Shown here: positions 47,070-60,082 of the stretch, piece by piece
Position numbering within the stretch: the stretch's first letter is position 1
How the letters are laid out: the number at the start of each line of letters is the position of its first letter
Assembly: GCF_000715075.1 (NCBI RefSeq)
Contig: NC_134097.1
Location: 64,885,190 to 64,949,189 of the forward strand
Direction of reading: 5' to 3'
DNA from: Nicotiana tabacum
Taxonomy: Eukaryota; Streptophyta; Magnoliopsida; Solanales; Solanaceae
DNA length: 64,000 nucleotides
Notes under the pieces: model-generated
Databases searched by the model: none
Told to the model about the DNA's origin: nothing
The model's input: only the letters and a program-made list of their open reading frames with translations
Translations under genes and position numbers: made by a program

Positions 47070-48292
47070 CCCCCTCTTATTTTTAGTTCTGGACAACGAA
47101 CACTAGTTCATCTACACTCCCACACTCTCAAAAGCCCTCTATTCTCTTCTGTTCATTGCAATTCTTATTAGTCCACCCGGTTGTAAGCCAAGGCTAGCCA
47201 CTTGCACCATCTCTACTCTATACTTTGTATTCTCTCCTTAAATGGTATGTTCTGATTCAATTAACATTCCAAACTATGTGTTTTCTTTGTTGCTGCAGTT
47301 CATCAGTTTGTGATTTCTAGTTCTATGTGCTATTCTACTAAATATGCAAAAGCATGTTTAAGCTTACTTTGTTAAAGGCTATAGCTATTATACTGTTTAG
47401 CATTGTCAAACGTGCTTTAAATAGTTGGTTCACTAACATGTCCCAAGCTGCATTGCGTGTTTATATTTCACCCAGCATGACCAAATTTTGCCTGTTCTGT
47501 ATATGACCAGTATTTCTAAAACCTTGAATGTTTCATGAAGTGTTTGTCTAGTTGGCTCATCTAAGTCCAGTTTGTTCTATTTCACTAATGAGATCCTATT
47601 TGTGTCTAAAATCTATGTGTTCTCAACTTAATTTTGCAACTATAATCTGTGTATTTGATTGCCATCACTAAGATGCATTCTAGGTATCCCCTACCCCTTT
47701 CCCTTGTGTGAGGTCTGTTCTGAAACTGTGTGTCCTTTGGCTTGCTTTTTGATTTTTTTAAGAAAATGTTCTTCATATTTTCTCAAATTATTCCTACTCT
47801 AACTATGTTCTGATTTTCATAAAATTCTTTCTATTACTAAGACCTTTCTACTGTTTACCAAACTCTTTCAAAGTCATCATGCACTCTCACATTACTCTTA
47901 GAATATTAGGTTTGCCCCTCTGACATGTGTACTGCCTTGAGATCCTTGAGATCTCTCTAAACTCTGGCATGTCAAAGCTGGCCATTCCATACTGCACCTA
48001 AATCAGTTATCATTTGAGAAATGGTCATAGGTGTGAGCACTGCTCGGGATCCTTGAGGTCCTGAGGGAACTCTGACACACCTAGACATGAAACTAGCTAT
48101 GGAACTTTGGCATTTGGGGCTATTGGAGGCTTGGGAAGTCATTTGGGCATACTGCAGTCTCCCTATAGATTAACTCCTATTTATTTATGTACTTTTATTT
48201 AATTTATTTGTTTATAATAATTATTGTAAACAACATTGGGGTGATTAGTGAAAAGGGGTGGGTAGTTATATATATGTTGGGTAAATTGGGTA

Positions 48293-48620
48293 GATATCAT
48301 GCTTATAGGGTTGTGTTAATTCAAATGTGTTTGCCATGTTTGCTTTGCTACCACAATATTAGGAACCATGCCTATAAGATCTAAATGGTTTTAACAATAG
48401 AGATCATGTCTATAGGGTTAAAATCAGCCTTATAATTAGATATCATGCCTATGGAGTGTAAAATAATTGAGGTTCAGTTTTTGTTACAACACTTATTCAC
48501 ATTCGTCTCCTTAGAAATCATCCCTATAATTTTAGAAGTCAGCTTTTAATAATAGGGAATCATGCCTATAGGGTTAAAATCAACTCTAATAGAAATCATG
48601 CCTATAGAACTTAAAACCAG
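48293..48620 (+). repeat. ATCATGCCTATAGG repeat cluster in E LTR
   Basis: Seven units of the form AATCATGCCTATAGGGTTAAAATCAG, with spacing of about 35-75 bp and variable tails, lie downstream of the promoter. An inverted diverged set lies in E' at about 18480-18800. The unit 2 copy is near 58556-58885. Confidence 0.75.
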
Positions 48621-49817
48621 TTTAGTTAAATAAATCAGTTTTATTCATGTTTGTTCATTCTGAATTGGTTTAATTAATTTGTTTGTTTCTTTAATAAGTT
48701 TTCAAACATTGCCTTAAACTAATACTACTAGAAAGAATGCCTACAAGATACCAAGTTGTCGTTTAAAAATCATTTTACTGTTTTACTGCATTCCTAATCA
48801 TTATAGATACCATGCTTTTAGGATGCCACTGTTATGCGTTTAGACAAGCCTTTAGGGTGATTAAAATTCTACAACTATAAAACTGCGCTTAGTTATTTCA
48901 AATTGCTTACATTCTCAGGTCTAAAATCAGTATGCAAGTTAATAAGTCTTGACACTTAATGTTGTATAATCCATTCTCACTTAGATATTATGTTCTATGA
49001 TTTTCTCTTAAATACTTGACTGTTGTTTGAAGACGTGCGCTTACTTGTTATATTTGTGGAGGAGACTGTGAGCCTGTAATTTGTACTCTTTAAATGCAGT
49101 CCTAATTGTTTTTGGTTGACGCCTAGACTTTTATCTTTAAAACCTTAAGAAGTTCTAGAACTACCTAAATTAGAGGTCCCAAATAACTCCAGGGCCACAA
49201 GGAAGGGACGGGTAGTGCACGCATAGTACATTTTAAAGGTTGCTAGGATGCTTTAGGCTATGACCATGGGAAGGGAATTGGGTAGTAAGGATATGATGGT
49301 TACGCGCTAATGTCACGTGTAGCCCCTCTTTGAGGAGTGATTATCGGGCATTGTGTGGGGTGATCTTGAAGGCAAATCAACCTAGGGCCCCTTTTTCCCA
49401 ATTCCTGATGTTTAAACTTTACTTTTCTCCATATGCAACATGTTTAAGTCTTTTCCTTTTGTCTCATTACTTGATTTATACAATGTCCAAAACATGCCTT
49501 TATTTGCAAATATGTGTTTAAACTATTTATTTCTTAAAAGGACTAATTCATAAGTATAAGTTCGGTCGGGATCCACCGTTGTGGACCGCGAGGGGTGCCT
49601 AACACCTTCCCCTCAAGGTTATTTTGAGCCCTTACCCTAAATCTCTGGTAATGCAAACTAGTCCAAGAGTTAATTACTCTACATACCCTAATGCATCACA
49701 ATCCGTTAGGTGGCATCTATTCAAATACCCAATTCCCAAAAGGAAATGAGTTATTACCCCCCATGAACGTCGGAGCCCGGACCTTGTCTCTGCGGAGGGA
49801 AAAAAGGGGGTGCGACA

Positions 49818-52483
49818 GCAGGCCCGAAGATACACCCGGCTAGGTTGGGCCTTCATTCCCATGGTTCACAATAGCCTAGAAATTACATCTTCATGGACAC
49901 AAAGCAGCCGAGAATTAAGTGATTCACCCAGCAGATATAAAACAAAGTGGAGCATATAGAACCAAGATCCTAGTGTGTCAGAGTTCCCAAGGGCTTCAAG
50001 AATCCATGGCAGTGCTCACACTAGGGATGTTAACTATAGATAATATCAAAGGAGGAGACTAAGGACCAAGTTCTAGTGTGTCAGAGTTCAAAAGGGTCTC
50101 AAATGAACCCTGATTAGTGCTCGCACTAGGGAGGTCAAAGGACAGAACCTAGGTAGCCTTAACTTCCAATCGGCTTAGAATAATAACTCAAAGGGACTAG
50201 ACAGTAAAGGAATATAATGAGGTTAAGGGACACCACTGAAGGACTGAACCAAATTAAGCACAAAAAAATAAATAATAGACATGCTTGGATTTAAGACAGA
50301 CTTAATCAAGTTTAAAAAAATGAACTCAATTACATAATGCACATGTCAAGAAAACAGGCTTCAAGATCGTCTCATAGTAGAAAAAAGAGAGTTCGGATTA
50401 TGCTGAGTGCAGAAAGCTAGTGTCGGAAGAGAGATCATATCAATTCGCAACAGGACCTCACATACTTAGGGCTACTTAGGGCAATTACTACGAAGTCAAA
50501 ACAGGAAAAAAATAGGTTACATTAGAGCAAATTCAGAAACAGATTTGTTACACACTTAAGGAATACATTCATGCTTAGTCTACTAATCTATAAAAGGGGA
50601 TAGGAGAGCATGTTCAAGTAATAAGGATTAACAACAAATTTAAACTTTTAATAGATGGCTATCTCTAACACATAAGCTAGGCAGAATCAAAGGGAATTAG
50701 TCAACTCCAAGCAGGTCTAAATATGTCCCAAACTTCAAACGTAATGGCATTTAGATTAGCAAAGACAGTCGGAACAACCCAGAAACATATCGAGCACAAT
50801 TTTCAGAAGTGAAAACACATGCTATTGTCAGGCAAGTGTAAATGAAATGGTAAAGGTTTAGGAACTCACCAGTTGAAATGAAACAAGAAAGAAAGGAATC
50901 CCACAGTATTATGAATATCACCAAAAGAGCAATAACTCAAAATTTCTGGCCTTGACTTTCAGCTGACAGGAACTAAAGTGCAAAACAAGATTATTCAAGA
51001 GAAAAGAGCACACAACTTAGTTTTTGTAGTTTTCCTAATGACTTTCGAATTGTTTTAAAGGAGAGTGTGGAAAGGTTTATATAGTGTAGGAATTGAACAC
51101 ATAAACATGGAAATAATTAGCCAAACACTAGAAAGGAAAGAATTTAAAATCAGTAAGTAAGGAAAAAAATTTAAAACCCTAATTTTTATGTAAAATACAC
51201 AAACAGAAATAAAAGGCAAAAGAACTACTTGCTGCATAGAATAAGATGAACATAGACAAGAATACTATTCAAAATGAAAGAATCGAAGCGGATTTGGTTC
51301 GATTTAAAAGAATCTGAAACCATAATTTAGGGTAAGTAAAAAATCGGCAGAAATAAACAAATTTACACATAATAGGGCAAATATTGACGAGATAATACAT
51401 TAAAATCAAAGGTTTGACCAATTTGGTTTGAATCACAAAAATCTGTAAACCTTAATTTTAGGGTAAAATACGAAATAGAAAAATATGAACAAATCGGACT
51501 CACACGGTGTATAATAAACATGTGTGGACGCAATATCATCTAGACTAAAGAGGTGGAAGTCAATCAGACAGAATTAAAGTAAGATTACTTGCCATGTTTA
51601 GGCAAGTACTAGATAATACCGTCGAGAATCATCCAGTAACGGAAATATACGAATATTGTAAGTGAATGAGAAGAAAATCCCATTAGAAGAGGGATTAGGA
51701 AAGGGGTTTTTGAGAGGCGGCGGGTTAGGGTTCTTTAGAGAGGAGAGAATAGAGAGACGACGGGTTTGGAGGGAATAAGGTTAGGGTTTGGGGTTGAGTG
51801 ATATAAGGAAAGGGGAGGCGTTTCTAAGTCGTTGATCAGTTTTGATCAACGATTGGGATTTGAGAAGGGGTTGGGTCAGTTTTGGACTGGATTGGGTTGT
51901 TTGGGATTGGGCTGGGGGTTATTAGGCCAAGGTCTAGGTAGTTAGGTCCGAGATTAGGATGAAATTAGGGCCAGATTTTTGAATACTTAGTGTTAATCAA
52001 ATAAATAATTTATAAAAGTAATAAATAAAAAACAAAAATATCATTTGTGCACTAAAATGATTAAAAATAATTACTCAATATTATAAAAATATAAAAAGTC
52101 ATTTTCTACATAAATAATATAATTATACATTAATATGGGCTATTATTGCAAATATGTGCAATTTAGCCTTAAAAATACAAATGTAATTATAAAAATACAC
52201 TGAAAAATATTTAAATATTATGTGGGTATAAATGATAAATTTAGATAGTTAAATCATAATAAATATAAATGGTTAAATCATCATAAAAATAATTTGAAGT
52301 ATAATATTAGACATTTATATATAATAAAAATGCAAGAATAAATTGGTTTAAAGCATTTAAAAAGTATGAAAGATTATGAAAAATATTTATGTATGCTTAT
52401 AAATCAAATGATGATGCATATGTACCATTTTGAATGTGCATATATGTATTTTAGAAATATTACGGAAAAATTGGCTATCAACA
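49818..52483 (-). repeat. E' 3' LTR, first piece (Ogre-like)
   Basis: On the minus strand it starts TGTTGATAGCCAATTTTTCC at 52483, directly after a polypurine tract, and runs to the E insertion at 49818 (GCAGG target duplication). It is AT-rich (51950-52440), then carries a telomere-like CCCTAACC block, then a TATATAAA box at 51083-51076. Near 50130-49980 on the minus strand, GTGCGAGCACTAATC and GTGAGCACTGCC are followed by GAACTCTGACACACTAG, corresponding to 48035-48085 in E. Confidence 0.8.
51076..51083 (-). promoter_or_regulatory. LTR promoter TATA box (E')
   Basis: Minus-strand TATATAAA, followed by CCTTTCCACACTCTCC. It matches the E box in position within the LTR. Confidence 0.65.
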
Positions 52484-52496
52484 ACTGCCCCTCTTT
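52484..52496 (-). other. E' polypurine tract
   Basis: On the minus strand AAAGAGGGGCAGT immediately precedes the LTR start TGTTGATA. This fixes the orientation and shows that 52483 downward is a 3' LTR, with the element interior to the right. Confidence 0.85.
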
Positions 52497-53573
52497 ACCC
52501 GGGAATGATTTGTCGGGTAAATGAATGATGATTAATTTTGACCGAATGGAGTGATTTTGAAAAATATAGGCTGAAGACTAGTTTTTGAGTTGCATACGTA
52601 TCCCTGGTTTTACAGGAATCAGGCCATGTATAGTTCTGAATCCAACGGTGAACGAAACTGATGGAGTTGTTATAAGAATGGTTGTGTGTTTCAGAAAAGG
52701 TTCTTTTGGGAAGGATAATATCGGGTGCAGAGTTTTGAATGTGAATATAAAACATAATGGATGTGTTATAGAGCAAGTATCTGAATAGCCACAATGAAAA
52801 GTGAGTAATTGATGGGAGTCAGTTACGTTTAGAACATGTGAACGTTGTGAACAGAAACCGGAGCGAAGATTGCTCTCGTTTGAAGAACGATTACCTCCTA
52901 GATTACCTGAAAAACTTAAAATACGATGCATGCAAAACATATATGGGTTATTGCGAGAATTTAAACATGATGCAAATTCCCTTTGGACCATGAATATTGT
53001 CTTCGAATGGTGAGGTTGATGTCCTTAGACCATGACGTCCCAGGCCATGAATCATGTGATAAGGGATTCGCAGACCATGAAATTATGTTCTCGGGCCATG
53101 AGAATGATGCCTTTGAATAATGATGTGCGGTATTGAGAGATCCTCGGGCCATGACATGGTGTCTTTAGGATATGAGGATGATGCCTTATGACTATGATGT
53201 ATTTGGATAATATGGCGATGTTTCGGCTCATGAAATGTAGAGACATGATGATGGATCAGATAAGTGAAACAAGGCAGAGCTTGGTCTTGCACAAGATTGG
53301 GATAGGGCTTAGCCACGGGAAGGCAAAATAGTGATAGGTTTCACGTAGCGTAGCATCCAGTATTAGACAAGGAAAGGCATAGCTTAGCCTCATGTAGTTG
53401 GGGAGGCAATGCTTAGCCTCATACAAGAAAGGGAGATAGTGCTTAGTCTCATGCAATGGAAGGCAGTGCTTAGCGTTATGCAGTTAATGAGGCAATGCGT
53501 AGCCTCATGCAGTTAAGGAGGCAATGCGTAGCCTTATGCAGTTAAGGAGGAAATGCGTAGCCTCATGAAGTTA
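52497..53573 (-). other. E' interior 3' tail with tandem repeats
   Basis: Non-coding 3' region of E'. From about 52975 to 53230 there are units containing GGCCATGA...ATGATG at about 35 bp. From about 53265 to 53573 there is a minisatellite of 25-40 bp units (GGAGGCAATGCGTAGCCTCATGCAGTTAA and variants). The frame at 52991-52578 is kept in both duplicate copies but shows no sign of selection. Tat/Ogre elements are known for variable tandem repeats in this place. The region is cut by the duplication junction. Confidence 0.75.
53265..53573. repeat. Minisatellite AGGCAATGCTTAGCCTCATGCA, copy 1
   Basis: At least eight units of an AGGCAATGC(T/G)TAGCCT(C/T)ATG core occur, the last four nearly identical and about 31 bp apart. 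The junction falls in the last unit after GTTAAGG. Confidence 0.88.
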
Positions 53574-54848
53574 AGGTTTTCCCTGAAACCCCAAGTTTTT
53601 ACCAAATTTTCATGCTCAAATCCGCACATAATCAATGTATTTAACTCAAGATAGGTGGGATTAGATTTCCTTGTCGTTTATGATGAAAAACCCCACTTGA
53701 ACCTCCCCAAAATTGTCCACACCAAATGAAAAATAAGGGAAAATGACCAACCCCCGATTTTTAAATATCTTACTGCCTCCAGCACTTCCGCACATACGGT
53801 CACCCGACCGCTTCTGCGGTTCCGCAGGTGCGGCCCCACTACCGCATATGTGGTCCTTCCCAGGCCCCCTATTTTGCTTCTGCGCTCCTTCTTCCGCAGG
53901 TGCGGTCCCGCTTATGCGGCAACTTGACCGCATCTGCGGTCCCATCCTTCTCCCTTCTGCACCGAATCTGTGCTCCTTTGGCCACTTCTGCGACTCCGCA
54001 CCTGCGGCCAAAACCCTGCAGGTGCGGTTATACCAGATACCAGCTGCTGAAGCCCTTCTTCAAACTCCGAATTTGATCCGTTAACCATCCGGAATCCACC
54101 CAAGGCCCCCGGGACCACAACAAATCATGTCAACCAGTCCCAAAACACATTACGGACTTGCTCGAGGCCTCAAATCATATCAAACAACGCTAATACCGCG
54201 AATCACACTACAATTCGAGCTTAATGAACTCTAAAATTTCAAACTTCTACTTCGGTGTTTAAACTTATCAAATCATGTCCGATTGACCTCAAATTTTGCA
54301 CACAAGTCATATTCGCTATTATGGACCTACTCCAACTTCCGAAATCAGAATCCGACCCCGATATCAAAAATTCAACTCTCGGTCAAACTCCCCAAAAACC
54401 TTCAAATTTCTATCTTTAGCCAAATGACCCCAAAATGACCTACGGACCTCCGAATTTACTTCCGATCGCACTCCCAATACCAGAATCACCATATGGAGCT
54501 ATTCCCAGACTCGAAATCTCAAACAAACATTGATAACGCTGAAATGCACTTCAATCCAAACTTATGAGATTCTTCCAAAAATGCTAACTTCCACAATAGG
54601 CGTCAAAACGTTCCCAGGTCTTCCAAAGCCCAGTCCGGACATATGCCCAGGTCCGACATCATCATACGAACCTGTTGGAACCTTTGAATCCCGATTCCGA
54701 GGTCATTTACTCAAAAATCTAGCCTTAGTCAATTTTTTCAACTTAAAGCTTCCGAAACACGAATTCTCTTTCCAGAGTAACTCCAAACTTCCCGGATACA
54801 TGAAGTGAAGCTGCTCATGACCTCAGACTGTTGAACGACGCGCTAGAG
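53574..54848 (-). repeat. F 5' LTR, partial duplicate copy
   Basis: It corresponds to 40636-41910, with the palindromic array at about 53793-54030. It shares the truncated GCGCTAGAG end, showing that the loss of the LTR terminus predates the duplication. Confidence 0.9.
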
Positions 54849-57103
54849 TGCGTACAAGTCATATTATTTTACCATCAATAATTAGCTAGTTAGTGATTTT
54901 AATAGCAGTAGTAGTTTCCCTATCCTATATGTATAATGTAACCCACCCCTGAAAATTTGTGGTTTTCTTACGTCTTGCATACGTTCGGCTCGATGTGGGA
55001 ACATTGATGATTTTTGGCCGATGTGGGACTTCCGCATGTAGTACTACTTGCTTACTACTGCTTACCTGAATACGTGCAAACATTGATGATTTTTGGCCGA
55101 TGTGGGACTTCCGCATGTAGTACTATTTACTTACTACTGCTTACCTCTTATTTATTTATTTTTGTTTTGTAAAAGGATGCATTAATTAAGGATTCCCTAA
55201 ATCAAATGAAACACTCTTTTCCAAGTAATAGCAAATTACACAGTCAAACATCTCTATAACAGTCTCGTTTGTGCTGGATATTTTTGGATGTTATAACGAA
55301 TTACTATTATAGAAAATATATATTATAACAAAACATGAAATTTGGTTCCGGTAAAAATATAGCTTTTATAGTGAAGTGCCGTTATATAAGGATGTCGCTA
55401 TAAAGAGGGCTGACTGTACATTTATATTAATTTTAAATTTAAGGTATCCTTTTAGTCATTTTTAAAAATTTCATTTATATGTCTTGAATAACATATTAAT
55501 TTTTTTCTGTATAAAAAATGCATTAATTAACAATAATTAAATAAATTTAAATGATAATTAGTAACAATTATTTTATTAATCCTAATAAAATACACATGAT
55601 TAAATTATTTTAATAATGGTAGTATTTGATGAAGAGATGATGTTAGAAAGTAGAATTATAAGATCATTCGATATTAAGTTTCAATACTAACATTCTCAAA
55701 CTATATCATTTTATATATGTTATAATTGAATTTTATCTAATCAAATACATGTGAAAAATGACTTCCATAAGATAGAAAGTCAATAAATTTTAGTCACATT
55801 TTTATAAATGTAACATAATGTTTCTCTGCTTAGAAATTAAACTTAAATAGATATCAATCTTTTAGTTACATTTAATATATTTTCCGATGATATTAGTTGA
55901 AATATGGCAAATGCAGTCGTATCATAGCTTTATTATGTCCTTTATATCAACCATATTAAAATTCTAATTCTTAAAATAATTTGCTTTGTGATAATTATTT
56001 TGTTATTGAATTTGCTGAAAAAAGTAATGACAGACTATGTTAAGTTTAATGACTTATAATGCCTAATCCAAACATATATAAATCATTAAATTTTATATAG
56101 GACACATTTACCTTCACATAGATCGACAAATTATAACAGGTAAAATTAATTCCTATGAATATTTTTTACATATCAAGTTTTTGTAACTTTAAGAAAAAAT
56201 AATTTTTAATTTAAAAAGTAACATATTCTTAGAAATTCAAGTAATATTTTAAAAGTATTTAAAGAATTTTAAACTTAAATATGTAGTTATAAAATCCTCA
56301 ACTATATTCTCAAATATTATATATCAAATTAAAATAACAATAATAAAATTTCTATCTAAATCCTAAGAACAAATCCCCAAGAAAAACCGTATAATGAAAT
56401 ACTCAAGTAAATTCTCAAGAAACAATTTTGTTTAAAACCACACAAATAATCTCTCGTTAATTTTTTAGGTAATAAAATTTCTAGGTAAATCCCAAGCTAT
56501 ATTACCAAAAATAAATTTTTAGTAAAAATTACAATAATATAATTCCCATATAATTCCACCAAATAAGTAAATCCAAAAAAATAAATTTTAACTAAATTCA
56601 CACCAACCAAATCTCTAGGTAATTCCCAAGGTAAGAAAATTTATAAGTAAATCCCCAAGAAAATATCCCTAACTAAACTTGTAGCAATCATATCCCCAGG
56701 TAATTCCCCACTTAAGATAATCCCTAGATAAATCTCCAAGAAAAATTCTCCAGCTAAATCCGCAGCAAATATATCCCCAGGTAATTTCCCAAATAAGCAA
56801 ATCCCCAAGTAATTCCTCAAGAAAATATCCCCAACTAAATTTGCAGGTAGTGTTACCTAGGAATTTTTCTTGGGATTAACATAGGATATTTTTTTTATTT
56901 TCTTTATTTTCTTACCTGCGGATTTTTCTACGGAAATGTGCTTGCCGATTTATTTCCGTGTGTAATTTTTCAGGTAATATTTTGGCACATAATGGCACCA
57001 AAGTTACCTATGGATTTTCCTAGGAAAATATTTATCGCAAGTATTATTTGTGAATAAAATCCCTAAGTAAAATCCCCATGTAATTAGCACTTTTCTTGTA
57101 GTG
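54849..57103. mobile_element. CACTA right half, duplicate copy
   Basis: It corresponds to 41911-46831 without G. It contains the uninterrupted G target (TTTTGTTATTGAATTTGC... to 56076), the MITE-like repeat (55240-55417) and the right terminal repeat ending TTTTCTTGTAGTG at 57103, followed by TTT. The left CACTA end is not included, so this copy could not move. Confidence 0.9.
55240..55417. mobile_element. MITE-like element, duplicate copy
   Basis: Same element as 42302-42479 with about five base differences. Its right end (TATAAAGAGGGCTGACTGT) pairs better with ACAGTCAAACATCTCTATA than the unit 1 copy does. Confidence 0.6.
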
Positions 57104-60082
57104 TTTGCTGATTCTTACTGATTTATTTCCTTAATTGAAACTTTTGTTCATTTACCCCTAATTACATACTCTATACCCGAACCTTACCTGATTCTTTTCC
57201 TTAAATACCTAGCATGCTTTTACCATTGATTTGATTGTCCCTTGATTAAGGGAATGAATTGCTGATTTATGTGTGACTTTCCTGATTTGCTACTTAATTG
57301 ATCTCTTACCTTATTTGTTAAGCTTTTGATTACTATATAAACCCCCTCTTATTTTTAGTTCTGGACAACGAACACTAGTTCATCTACACTCCCACACTCT
57401 CAAAAGCCCTCTATTCTCTTCTGTTCATTGCAATTCTTATTAGTCCACCCGGTTGTAAGCCAAGGCTAGCCACTTGCACCATCTCTACTCTATACTCTGT
57501 ATTATCTCCTTAAATGGTATGTTCTGATTCAATTAACATTCCAAACTATGTGTTTTCTTTGTTGCTGCAGTTCATCAGTTTGTGATTTCTAGTTCTATGT
57601 GCTATTCTACCAAATATGCAAAAGCATGTTTAAGCTTACTTTGTTAAAGGCTATAGCTATTATACTGTTTAGCATTGTCATACCTGCTTTAAATAGTTGG
57701 TTCACTAACATGTCCCAAGCTGCATTGTATGTTTATGATTTCACCCAGCATGACCAAATTCTGCCTGTTCTGTATATGACCAGTATTTTTAAAACCTGGA
57801 ATGTTTCATGAAGTGTTTGTCTAGTTGGCTCATCTAAGTCCAGTTTGTTCTATTTCACTAATGAGATCCTATTTGTGTCTAAAATCTATGTGTTCTCAAC
57901 TTAATTTTGCAACTATAATCTGTGTATTTGATTGCCATCACTAAGATGCATTCTAGGTATCCCCTACCCCTTTCCCTTGTGTGAGGTCTGTTCTGAAACT
58001 GTGTGTCCTTTGGCTTGCTTTCTGATTTTTTTAAGAAAATGTTCTTCATAATTTCTCAAATTATTCCTACTCTAACTATGTTCTGATTTTCATAAAAAAT
58101 TTTCTATTACTAAGACCTTTCTACTGTTTACCAAACTCTTTCAAAGTCATCATGCACTCTCACATTACTCTTAGAATATTAGGTTTGCCCCTCTGACATG
58201 TGTACTGCCTTGAGATCTCTCTAAACTCTGGCATGTCAAAGCTGGCCATGCCATACTGCACCTAAATCAGTTATCATTTGAGAAATGGTCATAGGTGTGA
58301 GCACTACTCGGGATCCTTGAGGTCCTGAGGGAACTCTTACACACCTAGACATGAAACTGGCTATGGAACTTTGGCATTTGAGGCTATTGGAGGCTTGAGA
58401 AGTCATTTGGGCATACTGCAGTCTCCCTATAGATTAACTCCTATTTATTTATGTATTTTTATTTAATTTATTTGTTTATAATAATTATTGTAAACAACAT
58501 TGGGGTGATTAGTGAAAAGGGGTGGGTAGTTATATATATGTTGGGTAAATTGGGTAGATATCATGCTTATAGGATTGTGTTAATTCAATTGTGTTTGCCA
58601 TGTTTGCTTTACTATCACAATATTAGAAACCATGCCTATAGGATCTAAATGGTTTTAACAATAGAGATCATGTCTATAAGGTTAAAATCAGCCTTATAAT
58701 TAGATATCATGCCTATGGAGTGTAAAATACTTGAGGTTCAGTTTTTGTTACAACACTTATTCACATTCGTCTCCTTAGAAATCATCCCTATAATTTCAGA
58801 AGTCAGCTTTTAATAATAGGAATCATGCCTATAGGGTTAAAATCAGCTCTAATAGAAATCATGCCTATAGAACTTAAAACCAGTTTAGTTAAATAAATCA
58901 GTTTTATTCATGTTTGTTCATTCTGAATTGGTTTAATTAATTTGTTTGTTTCTTTAATAAGTTTTCAAACATTGCCTTAAACTAATACTGCTAGAAAGAA
59001 TGCCTACAAGATACCAAGTTGTTGTTTAAAAATCATTTTACTGTTTTACTGCATTCCTAATCATTATAGATACCATGCTTTTAGGATGCCACTGTTATGC
59101 GTTTAGGCAAGCCTTTAGGGTGATTAAAATTCTACAACTATAAAACTGCGCTTAGTTATTTCAAATTGCTTACATTCTCAGGTCTAAAATCAGTATGCAA
59201 GTTAATAAGTCTTGACACTTAATGTTGTATAATCCATTCTCACTTAGATATTATGTTCTATGATTTTCTCTTAAATACTTGACTGTTGTTTGAAGACGTG
59301 CGCTTACTTGTTATATTTGTGGAGGAGACTGTGAGACTGTAATTTGTACTCTTTAAATGCAGTCCTAATTGTTTTTGGTTGACGCCTAGACTTTTATCTT
59401 TTAAAACCATAGGAAGTTCTAGAACTACCTAAATTAGAGGTCCCAAATAACTCCAGGGCCACAAGGAAGGGACGGGTAGTGCACGCATAGTACATTTTCA
59501 AGGTTGCTAGAATGCTTTAGGCTATGACCATGGGAAGAGAATTGGGTAGTAAGGATATGATGGCTACGCGTTAATGTCACGTGTAGCCCCTCATTGAGGA
59601 GTGATTATCGGGCATTGTGTGGGGTGATCTTGAAGGCAAATCAACCTAGGACCCCTCTTTCCCAATTCCTGATGTTTAAACTTTACTTTTCTCCATATGC
59701 AACATGTTTAAGTCTTTTCCTTTTGTCTCATTACTTGATTTATACAATGTCCAAAACATGCCTTTATTTGCAAATATGTGTTTAAACTATTTATTTCTTA
59801 AAAGGACTAATTCATAAGTATAAGTTCGGTCGGGATCCACCATTGTGGACCGCGAGGGGTGCCTAACATCTTCCCCTCAAGGTTATTTCGAGCCCTTACC
59901 CTAAATCTCTGGTAATGCAAACTAGTCCAAGAGTTAATTACTCTACATGCCCTAATGCATCACAATCCATTAGGTGGCATCTATTCAAATACCCAATTCC
60001 CAAAAGGAAATGAGTTATTACCCCCCATGACCGTCGGAACCCGGACCTTGTCTCCGCAGAGGGAAAAAAAGGGGGTGCGAGA
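57104..60082 (+). repeat. E LTR 3' piece, duplicate copy
   Basis: It corresponds to 46832-49817. The LTR terminus reads GTGCGAGA rather than GTGCGACA, so the canonical CA end is mutated here. TATATAAA is at 57334-57341. A 13-bp block (ATCCTTGAGATCT region near 47945) is shortened near 58213. Confidence 0.9.

Larger units (their letters stand above)
46832..49817 (+). repeat. E solo LTR, piece 3 (3' end)
   Basis: It resumes the E LTR after CACTA (starting with the TTT duplication) and ends GGGGGTGCGACA at 49817, followed by GCAGG. With pieces 1 and 2 the LTR is about 4.7 kb, a size known for Ogre/Tat elements. A TATATAAA box lies at 47062-47069. The CATGCCTATAGG repeats lie at 48293-48620. There is no E interior on either side, so this is a solo LTR. 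Confidence 0.8.
40636..53573. repeat. Tandem duplication, unit 1
   Basis: The 12,938-bp unit runs from inside the F 5' LTR through the CACTA right half, E LTR and E' LTR to the E' tail. The sequence from 53574 starts again with AGGTTTTCCCTGAAACCCC as at 40636. Both breakpoints share AGG. Unit 1 contains the extra G insertion. In a 300-bp comparison (42241-42540) I counted about 6 differences from unit 2. Confidence 0.95.

Noticed and set aside
48187..48384. 65-codon hydrophobic reading frame repeated at 58451-58648
   Set aside because: It lies inside the E LTR over AT-rich repeat units; duplicates share it by recent descent. No start context or homologous frame in E'.
52578..52991. 137-codon reading frame on the minus strand, intact in both duplicate copies (also 62830-63243)
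   Set aside because: It lies in the 3' untranslated tail of E'. I counted eight base differences between the copies, five of them changing the amino acid, which gives no sign of selection; the copies are only about 2% diverged, so intactness is weak evidence. No known domain.
53265..53573. Possible CRISPR-like array
   Set aside because: Units are contiguous variants of each other, without unique spacers, in a plant retrotransposon tail.
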